From Blepharisma japonicum (taxonomy: Eukaryota > Ciliophora > Heterotrichea > Heterotrichida > Blepharismidae), in contig CATKHK010000012.1 of the NCBI GenBank assembly GCA_949751835.1, positions 1 through 64,000 on the forward strand: 64,000 nucleotides of DNA, given 5' to 3'. Positions 1-10,231 of the stretch are shown here, one piece after another. The stretch's first letter is position 1. Each line of letters starts with the position of its first letter. The notes beneath the pieces were generated by a model, which saw only the letters and a list, made by a program, of their open reading frames with translations, was not told the DNA's origin and did no database searches. Position numbers and translations under genes: made by a program.

Positions 1-180
1 TTAACAGGAGAAAAAGCAAAAATGGAAACGTGCTTAAGGAAACTATTACGAAAAATATCACATGCTCCCCAATGATGTCCAATTCCAATTCTACATCTGA
101 TTTCTAAAATTCCTTCATGTCACTTAGGGAAGAAGAAGAAGATCTTATCAGAATTATTAATTGAGTGCTTGAAAATATAG
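1..180 (+). CDS. Possible 3' end of an unidentified gene running in from the left
   Basis: Reading from base 1 gives 59 open codons ending in TAG at 178-180, with one UGA read as Trp. The peptide is basic and ends ...ILSELLIECLKI. In DNA this AT-rich a UAA/UAG-free run of this length is uncommon but not decisive. I recognise no family. It could equally be chance. Confidence 0.25.
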
Positions 181-322
181 AATTAACCAATCTTTAATTG
201 TTAGGCATCTAAAATCCAGCAAAAAGGATAAGTAAATGCAAGCAGTAACCAAATTGCAAAAATGAATACCTAAAGCGATCAAAAATTTTCTCCATCCAAA
301 TTATTAAAATAATTTTATTAAA

Positions 323-1069
323 CTAATTACTATGATTTCGCACAAGCATCTTTAATTCAGGATCATCAGGATTGAACTTGAGTCCTTCGACATAGCACTC
401 GTATTCTTCTTTATCTCTGCCTAATTTTCTAAGAGCGATGCCTTTTTTATAATAGGCTTGAATAAAATGAGGATCGATTCTAATTGATTTGCTATAGCAT
501 TCTATTGCATCAAGATTGTTTTCTAAATTCTCAAAAGCAACACCTTTATTGTAGTGAATTTCAGGCTTATCTGGTTTGATTTTTATTGCTTCGTTATAAG
601 CTTCAATTGCATCAAGATTTCTTTTTAAATGTCTAAGGGCAATACCTTTATTGTAATAAGCTTTTGCAAAAAGAGATTTGAGTTTAATTGCTTCGTCATA
701 ACATTCTATGTCTTCAAGATATCTTCCTAGATCATCAAGAGTAGCACCTTTATTTTGGCCAGCTTCCTCAAAGTATTTAATTGCTTCTTCTTTTAAGTCT
801 ATTCCTCTAAGAGCAACAACTTTTTTATAGTAAGCTTTAACATCATCACACTTAAGTTTGATTACCTCCTTATAACATTCTTCTGCTTCAAGTTTTTTGT
901 GCAATTTTCTAAGAACCTTACCTTTTTTAATGTATAAGCCAGCATCTTCAGGCTCAAGTTTAATTGCTTTTTTATAACATTTTAAGGCCTCTTTTCACTT
1001 TTTTTCATTGAAAAGTAGTTTGGCTTCCGCTTTCCAATACCGATAGTTCCCAATTTGATTTTGGTCCAT
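323..1069 (-). CDS. Tetratricopeptide (TPR) repeat protein
   Basis: A 248 aa protein made almost entirely of 34-residue TPR units, with the pattern A(Y/F)YNKG.AL..L.R...AIE.Y.EAIK.KP repeated about six to seven times. TPR solenoids bind partner proteins; no catalytic domain is seen. The start is the ATG at 1069, giving MDQNQIGNYRYWKAEAK, because the frame stays open there with one UGA as Trp (FNEKKW) and because the start and upstream bases match the second TPR gene (6522-7025). The product has no signal peptide or membrane segment and is probably cytoplasmic. The two TPR genes are clear paralogues; relics of the same family lie at about 1.25, 3.4, 4.5 and 16.4 kb. Confidence 0.85.
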
Positions 1070-1090
1070 GCTGTCGAATTAATTATTTTA
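1070..1090 (-). promoter_or_regulatory. Conserved start-proximal motif of TPR genes
   Basis: Directly upstream of the ATG, read on the minus strand, is AATAATTAATTCGACAGC-ATG. The other TPR gene has AATAATTAATTCGACAGT-ATG at 7026-7045. The identity of the last 17 bases, in otherwise diverged spacer, suggests a promoter or short 5' leader, or simply recent duplication. Confidence 0.4.
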
Positions 1091-1778
1091 TTTATATTAT
1101 AATTTAATGATTCTACAAATCTTTTATTCGTTTAATTAAAATTTACCTAATATTTTCGATATGCAATTTTTGAGAAACAGTTAAGGATCTTCAATATTTA
1201 TATGATTAAAATAAATTTAGACTTGATTAATTATTATGTGAATTCTGTTTATCTTTATAGGATTTTATTGATTCAGGTCTTCTATCCAATTTAATAAGAA
1301 ATTTTTCCTTTTGAATGTAAGCATCAGTATCATTTTGAACGAATTTGATTGCTTCTTTTTAGCATTTCCATTTCACCATCATAACTTACTAATTCATGAA
1401 GAGCATAACCTTTTAAATTATAATTGCTTATTATAGTATTCTATTGATCGAAATTTCTTCTTAGTGAAGAAATGCTATTATATGGAAAACAAATTAATAT
1501 AGTAGTAAGCTATTTTATAAATAAATATGCTTAACTTTTTCCTTGTTTTCTTGCATTCCTTTCTTTTTATTTTTTATCTCATAATTTTAATTGATTGTAG
1601 CTGATAGATTTGATTTCATTTCTTCTTTATCAAGGGGTTCGTCAAATTAGCGTTAAAGCAACGTCTTATTTAATTATCTAAATTGCTAAAACCTGCTTAG
1701 TCGCTCTCATTTGAAGCTCATTCACTCCAAAGAAAAGAGGAATAGAAACTTTACTGTCAGAACTCTTCATTTAAAATA
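1091..1778. other. AT-rich spacer with a decayed TPR relic
   Basis: About 1250-1450 on the minus strand shows scattered TPR-coding words (GCAATCAAATTC-like, KCYKKAIK-like) interrupted by stops and shifts, so it is an old TPR gene fragment. The segment 1690-1760 resembles the 5' end of the plus-strand kelch gene at 35922 (a shared run reading ...RNRNFT). The rest shows nothing I can name. Confidence 0.5.
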
Positions 1779-2783
1779 ATGAAAAAAAGAGAAGGCACCA
1801 CAAATCAGTATAGCCAAAATGATATTAATCAACGATTAACCCTTCAAGATCTAAAACTGAAAACCTCTGCGATTTTAAGCAGAACGAATAACGACCCAGA
1901 AACAGAGCAAGATTTCAGAAGGACTTGTGCATTGTTTGAAAATCAAAAATCTAGCCCACAACTGAAGAGAGCTTATCAAGATTATGTCAGTGCATACACT
2001 AAAATCTCGTCTCTTTATATATTATTGTGAGGTGTTTATCGGCAAGCTCGTGTGCATGTTTTTGACACTGAAAATGAAAGCAGACAAGTTTATAAATTAA
2101 AAAGTCCAACATTATCGAATTTATGAAGCACAGCTGTGATTCCAAATGGTAATTTACTCTGTTGTGGAGACTTAAAAAATCTTGGCATTGTTTTTATTGT
2201 TAATAGTGATTTTAAGGTTAAAGTTATACAAACAGGTGAGCATTGCAAACTCTACCCTTCTGCTATTTATTTAAATAGAAGCGTCTATATTTTAGGAGGG
2301 ATGACTGGCAACGGTATATCTTGGTCTAGTAAATATGATTTGGATGCAAATAGATGATTTAAATTACCTCCAGTACCAACAAATGATTTCTATTTCTCTT
2401 GTGCAATATTTAATGGGAGTATTGTAATTTCTGGATATAATAGTAGAAATCTTGTGTTTTACTCTGTTGATATTGAATCTTTCTCAACAATTCCTTATGA
2501 TTTTGAAAATAATGGAATAAAACTTCTAATAAATGCAGGGAGACTGTATTTGATTGAGTGCCTAAGATATGGTATAATTTATGAAAGCGAAGCTGAAGAC
2601 ATTTATTCGTGAAAGCAAGTAGGGGAATCGATAATAGACATGAATTGTCAAATGCATGGCTTATATAATAAAGGAAGTATCTATATCATACCAGAGGATG
2701 AAGGTCAGGGGTATTACAAATTTGATTTATCCCAAAAAACGATGTTTAGGATATCAGAGAAAAATAAGAAAGTTAAAAGGTAG
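1779..2783 (+). CDS. Kelch-like propeller family protein, plus-strand subfamily
   Basis: A 334 aa protein, continuous when UGA is Trp (codons at 2028, 2124, 2355 and 2610). Residues 1-85 are the family's helical region (LQDLKLKTSAILSR... AYQDYVSAYTKISSLY). Then come propeller strands: a kelch-type unit AIYLNRSVYILGG...SSKYDLDANRWFKLPPVP, then ISGYNSRNLVFYSVDIESF, and a C-terminal blade ending YYKFDLSQKTMFRI plus a basic tail. It belongs with 32192-33223 and 35922-36923 (DLDANRW, SAYSKIS-type helices). The usual MEPxLL start appears lost: upstream bases match the sister's codons but are disrupted, so this ATG is the first usable one. Expected role: protein-binding scaffold; partner unknown. 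Confidence 0.8.
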
Positions 2784-3343
2784 CTCTTATTTTAATGATC
2801 AATAAATTTATCATTTGATATGAGGTTTAGCTTTATCTATATTTGCGTAGATTAGATTAGTCGAGAATCTCTATTAATAGAAAAACAGTTATACAAATTA
2901 GCTCGCATAAATAAGATTATATGATTACTAAGAATGGCAATTTATTGTAAATCATGCAAAATTTATGCAGACGTATAAATGCTGCATTATTACACTTTTT
3001 TAAGACAAGGATTGATAAATAATCACAGGGGATAAGAATGAGATAGTTGTGTGTATAACTAGTCGCTACTGTTAAAGCAACATTATAAGGAGATGGTTCT
3101 CAAATAAAGGTGAGCACTAGAGCATCATATTCTGCAGAGGCTGCCTATACTTTAACTAACCTAAAATAAGTTTCATCTTAGTGCTAAGCTTAAGCAAATC
3201 AAAAATTGTTTCTTTAAATTATTGTCTTTTGTTTCTAATTATTTATAATACTTTGGCAAATTTTATATAACGCCAAGTTAAAGAAAGATTAAAAATCCAC
3301 AAATTCATATAAAATTATAAGTAAGAAAATTTTTTGAGAAATT
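2784..3343. other. 3' flank shared with other plus-strand family genes
   Basis: No gene seen. Parts of 2815-3020 (TTTAGCTTTAT.TGCAT-like, and TTGTAAATCATGCAAAA) recur after the plus-strand genes at about 33290-33560 and 36990-37210, so the flank was copied along with the gene. The remainder is AT-rich spacer. Confidence 0.5.
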
Positions 3344-3480
3344 ACATAAGTGCATTACCTTTATTATAGTATTATCGGTTCGATTTTGGTTGTTTCATTG
3401 CAACATTTTATTGATTCTTCACATCTGCCCAGTTTATCAAGATTTCTTTATTTTTGCTTCATATTTGTTCACTATGAGAA
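3344..3480 (-). pseudogene. TPR gene relic, copy A of a composite repeat
   Basis: Contains TPR-like words (RNLDKLGRCEESIKCCNE) with stops. The same relic, followed by the same 3' kelch tail, occurs at 4440-4690 and 16375-16570, so a TPR-relic plus kelch-gene unit was duplicated after the TPR part had decayed. Confidence 0.55.
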
Positions 3481-3543
3481 GTTGTAGCATACAATCCCGA
3501 TTAATTAAGCCTAAAAATATTTAGATTTTTAAAATTTTATCTC

Positions 3544-4400
3544 TTATGTCTTAAGCATTTTTTGGTTTAAATCAAACTTGTAATACTGTGCCTCACCATT
3601 CTCATACATGATATAGATCATTCCTTTATTATATAAACCATACGCTTTGATGAGACGTATAAATCTTAGAATTTGCTACCTTTTTTCATGTATATTCATC
3701 TCTAGCATCATTTTCATAAATAAAGCCTATTTTTCTGCACTCAATCACATATAAAAGTAACCCTAGGATGATTTCTATCCCCAAAATAGAATAACTTATC
3801 ATTTGGAAGAATAGCTATACATACGCCATCCTTTAGTAGAGTTGAAACTATTAATCTATACACTTTTTCGGTTTCTTTTTCAGTGTCAAAAGCATGCAAG
3901 AAAGTGTTTATGTCATCTCGATCTAGCCCATAAAGAGATGTGATTTTATCGTAAGATCAGAGGTATTTTTGATAAGTATCATTGAGCTGAGCGTTAGAAG
4001 TAAATTTTTGATTCTCAAACAATGCACAAGTCTGTCTAAATTCTTGCTCTGCTTTTGGGTTGTTATCTGCTCTGCCTAAAATCGCAGAGGTTTTGATTTT
4101 TGGATCTCAGTATAGTAAATAAAGCGGATCTGACTTTGGAAGGAATTCAGGTGTGTAAAGTTCGCCAAAGTCAGGCTGATAATTGAGTTGATAGCAACTT
4201 TCGTTAAAGACCAATAGACCTTCTTCTCTACATAGAAGTCTGGTCCTTTGCCTATTTTCAAAAATGACTAATACTCTTCAGACATCATAGCTAAATATGA
4301 ATCAAGAAAAGGAGCCTAAAACACACTTGTGAATTTATCCTAATTTCTAGATCTTGATGATTAATAACATTTTGATTGAGCTGAATTAGTAGTACCTTTA
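3544..4400 (-). pseudogene. Kelch-family pseudogene with internal deletion and insertion
   Basis: The C-terminal part (…EYTWKKVANSK…, MLKT-stop at 3544) jumps directly from the LYLIECRK-type strand to the ITFINSD-type strand, so the central kelch blades are deleted. The N-terminal coding is split by about 230 bases of unrelated DNA at roughly 4108-4341, placed between the AILxR and QDLE words. No usable start remains. Nearest relatives are the intact copies at 4726-5766 and 16579-17619, which share the flanking TPR relic. Confidence 0.75.
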
Positions 4401-4439
4401 CTGAAGGAAATCAGCATATTAGGTATAGATTTAATAGCC

Positions 4440-4690
4440 CCATTGTATCATTTCATTGCTTTGAAATTTCTGCACTACTTTTAAAACGAGGCCAACAGCT
4501 CTACTCCAATTTAAAGGTAGTAAGTGTATTGCCATAATTATTTTAAGTTCTAGCGTTATAAGGCTTCATCTTAATTGTTCATTATAACATTTATTGCTTT
4601 TGCATATCTGCCTAGCTCATCAAGATTTCTCTATTTTGCTTCGTATTTGTTCACTATGAAAAGTTAGGGCGTAAAATTCCAATTAATTAA
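4440..4690 (-). pseudogene. TPR gene relic, copy B
   Basis: Minus-strand words such as NLDELGRYAKAI mark a decayed TPR gene. It aligns by eye with copies A (3344) and C (16375) through the run ending TCCTAAATCTATTTA just before the kelch gene's stop. Confidence 0.55.
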
Positions 4691-4725
4691 TCCTAAATCT
4701 ATTTATTTTTTTAAGAATTTATCTC

Positions 4726-5766
4726 TTATATCCTAAACATTTTGTTTTGGTTTAAATCAAACTTGTGATATTGTACCCCATTATTCTCTGAAATAATATA
4801 GATCATTCCTTTATTATATAAACCATACGCTTGATAAAACGTGCTAATGTTAGATCTTGCTATCTTTTTTCATGTATATTCATCTCTAGTGTTACTTTCA
4901 TAAATAAAGCTTTTTTTTCTGCACTCAATCAAATATAATCTCTCTGCATTTATCAGGATCTTCATTGTATTATTGTTAAATTCATAAGGAATCGTTGAAA
5001 AAGAGTTGATATCAATGGAGTACAGCATAAGTCTTCTATTTTCATATCCAGAAACCAAAATATTTCCATTAAATATTATATTAGAGCAAAAGTAATCCAC
5101 AGTTGGCATTGAAGCTAATTTAACCCATCGATTTTTATCCAAATCATATTTGCTTGATGAAGCAATGATCAGATAATTGCCAAATCCTCCAAAGCGATAG
5201 ACGTTTCTATTGAAATAGACTACTGAAGATTTGAAGCAAGGCTCACCTGGTGGCAATACTCGAACTCCATAATCACTATTAATTATAAAAGTAATCCCAG
5301 GATGCTTTCTATCCCCAAAACAGAATAACTCACCATTTGGAAGTATAGCTATATATACGCAACCCTTTAGTGGATCTGGAAGCATTAGTCTATGCATTTT
5401 TTCGATTTCATTTTCAGTGCCAAAAGCATGCAAAAAATCTTTTTTGCCATCTCGATGTAATACATAAAGAGATGTTACTTTATCGTAAGAGCTGAGATAT
5501 TTTTGATAAGAATCATTGAGCTGAGCATTAGTAGCAAATTTTTGATTCTCAAGCATTTCACAAGTCTTCCTAAAATCTTGTTCTGTCTTTGGATTGTTAT
5601 CTGTTCTGCTTATAATCGCAGATGTTTTTATTTCTAGATCTTGATGATTAATAACATTTTGATTGAATTGACTTAGAGTATCCTCTGCTTGAATGTTTAT
5701 TAATTCTTCAGCAGGGTCAAGCCTTTTATTAAGTAATTTAGGCTTATTTATAGCTTTAAGTTCCAT
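4726..5766 (-). CDS. Kelch-like propeller family protein (reference copy)
   Basis: A 346 aa protein. Approximate layout: 1-95 helical region (LINIQAEDTL..., QDLEIKTSAIISR, DFRKTC.MLENQK, AQLNDSYQKYLSSYDKVTSLYVLH); 100-160 first strands with DTENE and the highly conserved LPNGELFCFGD; 165-235 a canonical kelch unit (VVYFNRNVYRFGG... SSKYDLDKNRWVKLASMP) with double Gly, Tyr and Trp in kelch spacing; 236-300 blades with NILVSGYENRRLMLYSIDI and AERLYLIEC; and a last blade YGLYNKGMIYIIS...YHKFDLNQNKMFRI. One UGA (4870-4872) is Trp in EYTWKKIA. There is no signal peptide or membrane span. Kelch propellers bind proteins; the partner is unknown. The start is set by the family's MELK and the AATCTATAAT-ATG context. 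Confidence 0.85.
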
Positions 5767-5781
5767 ATTATAGATTGTTTA
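5767..5781 (-). promoter_or_regulatory. TATAAT-ATG start motif
   Basis: Read on the gene strand: ACAATCTATAAT then ATG. The same (A)ATCTATAAT or (A)ATTTATAAT abuts the ATG of many family members (e.g. at 12638, 14296, 17620, 23152, 31531, 41673, 43844, 48544). It may be a TATA-like core promoter giving an ultra-short leader, or a translation-start context. Confidence 0.5.
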
Positions 5782-6521
5782 TTTGCTTAAGAGTTATGTC
5801 ACTTAAAGTCTTTTGCAGGGTTACTAGCACATAGATTTTATCATTTTACACATGCAAGATCCACCTCTCAGGATATGCTTGAAATGAGTTTGATGTCTTA
5901 GGGAACTCAAAATTAGTTGCTTTTGCCTCCTTTGACGGCTTGTGCAATTTTTAATAAATATTGTTTAAACCTCTGAAAATACTATATTTCATCTATAATT
6001 TTGCATCATAATAGATTCGCTTCATCTGCTAGTCTTGAGAAGGCTTTTGGAAGATGCTTAGGACTAGCTTTTTTCCCCGTCTTGCAAATCTCTCGATATT
6101 TCCTATATTACCAAAAGAGACAAGAATAAGGGTTATTGTGTGAAAATGATTTATCGAAGTAGAGTATAAATCATAAAAAATATTTTACTTTCCCTTTAAA
6201 TTTAGCATTTTTTGAATAGATATATTGATTGAGAATATATCCTTTTTAGCGCAGAGATTTTTTATTACTTATGATTCATATGAATCAAATTTTTAATCAG
6301 AATATTAAGGGCTACTCATGGGTATTTAATAAATTTATAAAAGGGGATTCACTTGCCCTAAAACCAATTTTTGTTGATAGATGTTAAACAAAGCATGCAT
6401 TAATAAGATCTTTTAAAAATCCAAACAAGTTTTTTTTTTTATCATATTATAAGAAATTTGGAAACTTATTTAGAGCATGTAGATGTCCAATAGGAAGAAT
6501 TTAAGTTATATTTTTATTTGC
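5782..6521. other. Spacer without a recognisable gene
   Basis: About 5840-5960 resembles the flank upstream of the copy at 16579-17619 (TTTGATG...GGGA, GCTTTTGCC). The rest is AT-rich with nothing I can name. Confidence 0.4.
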
Positions 6522-7025
6522 TTACAGCTCTCTAAATTTCAATGTATTTGAAATAAAGTGAAAAGAGTTAACATAGCAATTTTCCATATTAGCATAATCT
6601 GGCTTGAGTTTAATTGCTTCATCATAACATTCGATTGCTTCAAGATATCTCCTTAAATTATCAAGAGCAACACCTTTATTTTTGTAAGCTTTTGCATAGT
6701 CTGGTTTAAGTTTGATTGCTTCATCATAACATTCAATTGCTTCCACATTTAAGTCCATTCCTCTAAGAGTAGTGGCTTTTTTATAGTAAGCTTCAAATTT
6801 ATCAGGCCCGAGCTTAATTGCATCGTTATAGCATTCTACTGCTTCAAGATTCCTCTCCAATTTTCTAAAAACATTACCTTTTTTAATGTATAAGCCAGCG
6901 TCTTCAGGCTTGAGTTTAATTGCTTTTTTATAGCATTTTAAGGCTTCTTTCCACTTTTTTTCATTGAAAAATCGTTCGGCTTCCTTTTCCCAATAGATAT
7001 GGCTCTCAAATTGCTTTTGATCCAT
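6522..7025 (-). CDS. Tetratricopeptide (TPR) repeat protein, shorter paralogue
   Basis: A 167 aa protein starting MDQKQFESHIYWEKEAE, with four clear TPR units (KALKCYKKAIKLKPEDAGLY, ...AVECYNDAIKLGPD, AIECYDEAIKLKPDYAKAYKNKG, AIECYDEAIKLKPDYA). Paralogue of 323-1069, with the same start motif. After the fourth repeat the C-terminus (NMENCYVNSFHFISNTLKFREL) is not TPR-like, so it is probably truncated relative to its sister. Soluble adaptor protein by family; partner unknown. Confidence 0.85.
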   Translation of the reverse strand: MDQKQFESHIYWEKEAERFFNEKKWKEALKCYKKAIKLKPEDAGLYIKKGNVFRKLERNLEAVECYNDAIKLGPDKFEAYYKKATTLRGMDLNVEAIECYDEAIKLKPDYAKAYKNKGVALDNLRRYLEAIECYDEAIKLKPDYANMENCYVNSFHFISNTLKFREL

Positions 7026-7204
7026 ACTGTCGAATTAATTATTATATTGATATTTTGATTTTATAAATCTCTCAATATTCAAACTTTTATTTCTATTTAA
7101 TTACTACTGAATGAATTATGATCTATATTTTATGTTATTAAATTTTTTAAAATTATTTCTATTTATAAAGCTGATTAAAATTTATATATTTGCTATGTAA
7201 TTTA

Positions 7205-7430
7205 TTTAAGCATTATTTTTTGGTTTAAATCAAACTTGTAAATGTTCGCATAATTTCATTCTGATATGATATAGATTTCACCTTTATTATATAAACTACA
7301 TGCCCTGGAAACCCTGCTAATGATTGATTTTCCTATTTTTTCTCATGCATATCCGTCTCCAGCTTGCTCTCATAAACAAATCCATCGCACTCAATTAAAT
7401 ACAACCTCCATCATTTATTAAAATCTTCAA
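7205..7430 (-). pseudogene. 3' fragment of a kelch-family gene
   Basis: Only the last blade survives: words for SIIS.VSRACSLYNKGEIYI and KFDLNQK, joined to a damaged LYLIEC strand. Nothing of the N-terminal two thirds is present. It resembles the end of the adjacent intact gene (7487-8608), from which it probably derives by partial duplication. Confidence 0.65.
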
Positions 7431-7486
7431 ATTTGTTTTATTACTTCAAGTAAGAAATACCTTTATCTATCTAAATATTTTTAATC

Positions 7487-8608
7487 CTATAGCTTAAACA
7501 TTTCATTTTTGTTTAAATCGAACTTGTAATATACACAATCATCTGATTCGGTTATGATATAGATTCCACCTTTATTATATAAGCCATATGCTTGATTATA
7601 ATTGCTGATGATTGATTTTCCTATTTTGTCTCATTTATATCCATCTCCAGCTTGGCTCTCATAAACAAATCCACCATTGAACTCAATCAAATATAACTTC
7701 CCTGCATTTATTAAAATCTTTTTTGCATTCCTTGCAAAATCAGAGAAAATTGTTGAGAAAGAGTCAATATCAATAGAATATAGAAAAAGATCTTTACTAC
7801 TATATTCAGTAATCAAAATATTCCCATTACATATTACACTATTGCATAAACAACCAGCTATTGGCATTTTTTGTAATGTAACCCATTTATTTTTATCCAA
7901 ATCATACCTCGTAAAGTGATTCGAGGCACTTAAAACATAACCGTCTCCTCCATAGCAATAGATATTTCTTTTGAAATAGATTGGCGAAGCATAAAGATAT
8001 TTATCTGATTTTATCTCTCGAAATTTATAATTACTATCAATAATAAATAAAGCTGCATGATGAAAGCAATATCCATACCAGAATAACTTATCTCCATTTG
8101 AAAGGGCAGTTAAGCATGCCTTACCTCGGAATGCTTTTGGAAACTTCAATGCAACAGATTTATAGCTCTCTTCTTCAGTGTCATAAGATTTTAAAATTGC
8201 TATCTTATAGTTGTTACCATAGATTAGCCTGTAAAGAGAAGTGGCTTTATTGTAAGCTTTAACGTATTCATGGTAAGATCTTTGGAGTTCTGGGTTAGGA
8301 GTAGGGTTTTTTTTCTTATTTAATGCTTTACGTTTTTTAAAATCTTGCTTTGATTTTTTGTCAGGAGCAGGATATGTTTTCTGAAATATAGCGCAAGCTC
8401 TTCTGAAATCTAGCTCTGCTTTTGGGCTATTATTGACTCTGTTTATTATCTCAGATCTTTTCATTTCGAGATATTGAGGAGCTAAGATCTGATTAATAAC
8501 ATTTTGATTAGGGAAATCTTTTGTTTCCTCTTGCTCGTTATCTAGTTCTTCAACTGAGTCAAGTAAGAAATTAAGCAAGTTGAGTTTAGCCTGAGTTCTG
8601 GATTCCAT
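7487..8608 (-). CDS. Kelch-like propeller protein with N-terminal insertion
   Basis: A 373 aa protein, one of the longest family members. Between the DFRRACAIF helix and the ELQRSYHEYVKAYNKATSLY helix it carries about 25 extra Lys-rich residues (around KQDFKKRKALNKKKN). The gene at 30400-31530 has a similar insertion, so the two form a subgroup. The kelch unit is intact (IYFKRNIYCYGG...TRYDLDKNKWVTLQKMP). One UGA is Trp in DGYKWDKIG. The C-terminus is YYKFDLNKNEMFKL. The ATG at 8608 begins MESRTQAKLNLLN; the upstream context is TTTATATT-ATG. Confidence 0.85.
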
Positions 8609-9049
8609 AATATAAATTATATTTTAGCGATATATATCGAAATAAGTCATCAGTTTTAATTAGGCAGAAACCTTGAAGTCCAACCCTAAGTAACTTGACT
8701 TTCATATTTAAGATTACAGAAGTGAGGAAATTTAAAATCTAACCACATATGTGAGTTCTTAATTTTATATGATGACTTCCTAGAAATATTATGACCTGTT
8801 ATTTAAATGTTGATAAATTTGAATTATGGGTAGTTTATTATAACCTTTTAATTAAAAAAAATGATATTAATTTTTATAGATAGTTAATCTTCATAAAAAG
8901 AGGTTAAATTCTGTATAAATGAGCATAATTTTTTTCAAAAATCAGTGCTACTATTCCAGCTAAATTGCGAAGCATATGTTACATAAAATTTCTAGATAAG
9001 GCTACCAAGCATGTTAAAAATATTGAAGATTAAGTTTAACTTAAGCAGG
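8609..9049. other. AT-rich spacer
   Basis: No open frame or family relic seen on either strand. Confidence 0.4.
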
Positions 9050-9725
9050 TGCAGCCCGCCGGACGATCTTATGGTCGTCTTATCTTTTCATTCGCATTCA
9101 TCTTTTTTCTTCTTCTCTTGCTCTATTTCTTCATCTACTTCGGTATGCTTTTCATTACATTTCCGATATTCGTTTCCAATCTGTTATACTCTCATATTTG
9201 TTTCTTTATTTTCTTTTTGTCTCATTTTCCATCTTCATCACTTCTAATATCTGCTTCCTCTGCATCATCTTTACACCCCTTTTAAGTGATATGCTACGCA
9301 CCACACTACGCTCTATATTCCATGCTATTTTCATTTTCTTCAGTGTCTTTTTTTCACTATCTTCTTTGTCTCACAGGCTCTTTCTTACTTCACATCTATG
9401 ATTTTTGCCACAATTTCTATCTCTTTTGCTTGCACTTTCTTTTTTTCCTCAAGTAAGCATTTTCATTTTCCAGTTTGACTTACTCTTACTGTGTGATGCC
9501 AATATTCCATACTCAAAGTCTCCCCTTCAAATCTTGCCATTGCTAAAAGCACTTCTTCCTCCCGTTTCTCTTAAAATTCATCTTTACTCAAGTCACTCTC
9601 TGCTATCTACGCTATCACAAACAGTTTTAAAACTTTACTAGCAGCATTCCTGCAATACCCTAGTTCCCCAAGCACCTCAATATCCAAGTCGAATTCTTCC
9701 ACCCCATCCACGTCAACTAATTCGT
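9050..9725 (-). pseudogene. Decayed Lys/Glu-rich coding region, unidentified
   Basis: Pyrimidine-rich on plus and richer in G+C than its surroundings. The minus strand gives stretches such as EVLLAMARFEGETLSMEYW, QAKEIEIVAKIIDVK and TEVDEEIEQEKKKKDECEW, spread over shifting frames and broken by UAA/UAG. It looks like an old gene for a charged, probably coiled-coil protein. I recognise no family; it may belong to a transposable element. Plus-strand frames here are shadows. Confidence 0.4.
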
Positions 9726-10231
9726 CTTCTTCCTCAAAATGACCATTATCTAGCCAATATTCGTGCGAGTGTTGAAGTTAATTGCATATGAAACAGCATC
9801 TTCATGATAAAAAATTTTCAGAATTTGAATAAAAAAACAATCTTAGATTGCATGACACATTAATTCTTTCAAGTATCAATATATTGCTTTGTGCTAGTAG
9901 ACAGAAGATTGCAAGAATTTTTAAGAATAAAAATAGTCCAAAGAAATCTGATAGATACGTTAAAATAAATATGAGATGTTCAAACAAGCTTCAGGCTTGA
10001 TTAAAAATAAGCCCTTATTACCAAAATACCCTAAATAACTATTTGCAAGATAATTATTATAATAAACTCTTTATTAATAGACTTTAAATAAAACATCCTT
10101 TATCAACCTAACTATAAAAATGCAAATAAAGCTAAACACTCATGTCAAATGTAATATATCTTCAAGTTAAATAATGAAATTAATAATTTTTTATTTATAA
10201 GAGCTGTCTTTTAACAGTCTTATATTTTCTC
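9726..10231. other. AT-rich spacer
   Basis: No coding signal recognised. The last 150 bases before the gene's 3' end resemble the 3' flanks of neighbouring family copies. Confidence 0.4.

Noticed and set aside
4076-4261. A 61-codon minus-strand frame
   Set aside because: It begins in family sequence and runs into the foreign insert of a pseudogene; no separate gene is supported.
9011-9641. Several overlapping plus-strand frames rich in Phe, Ser and Leu
   Set aside because: They are the reverse of a purine-rich, Lys/Glu-coding minus strand; the hydrophobic composition is a strand artefact.
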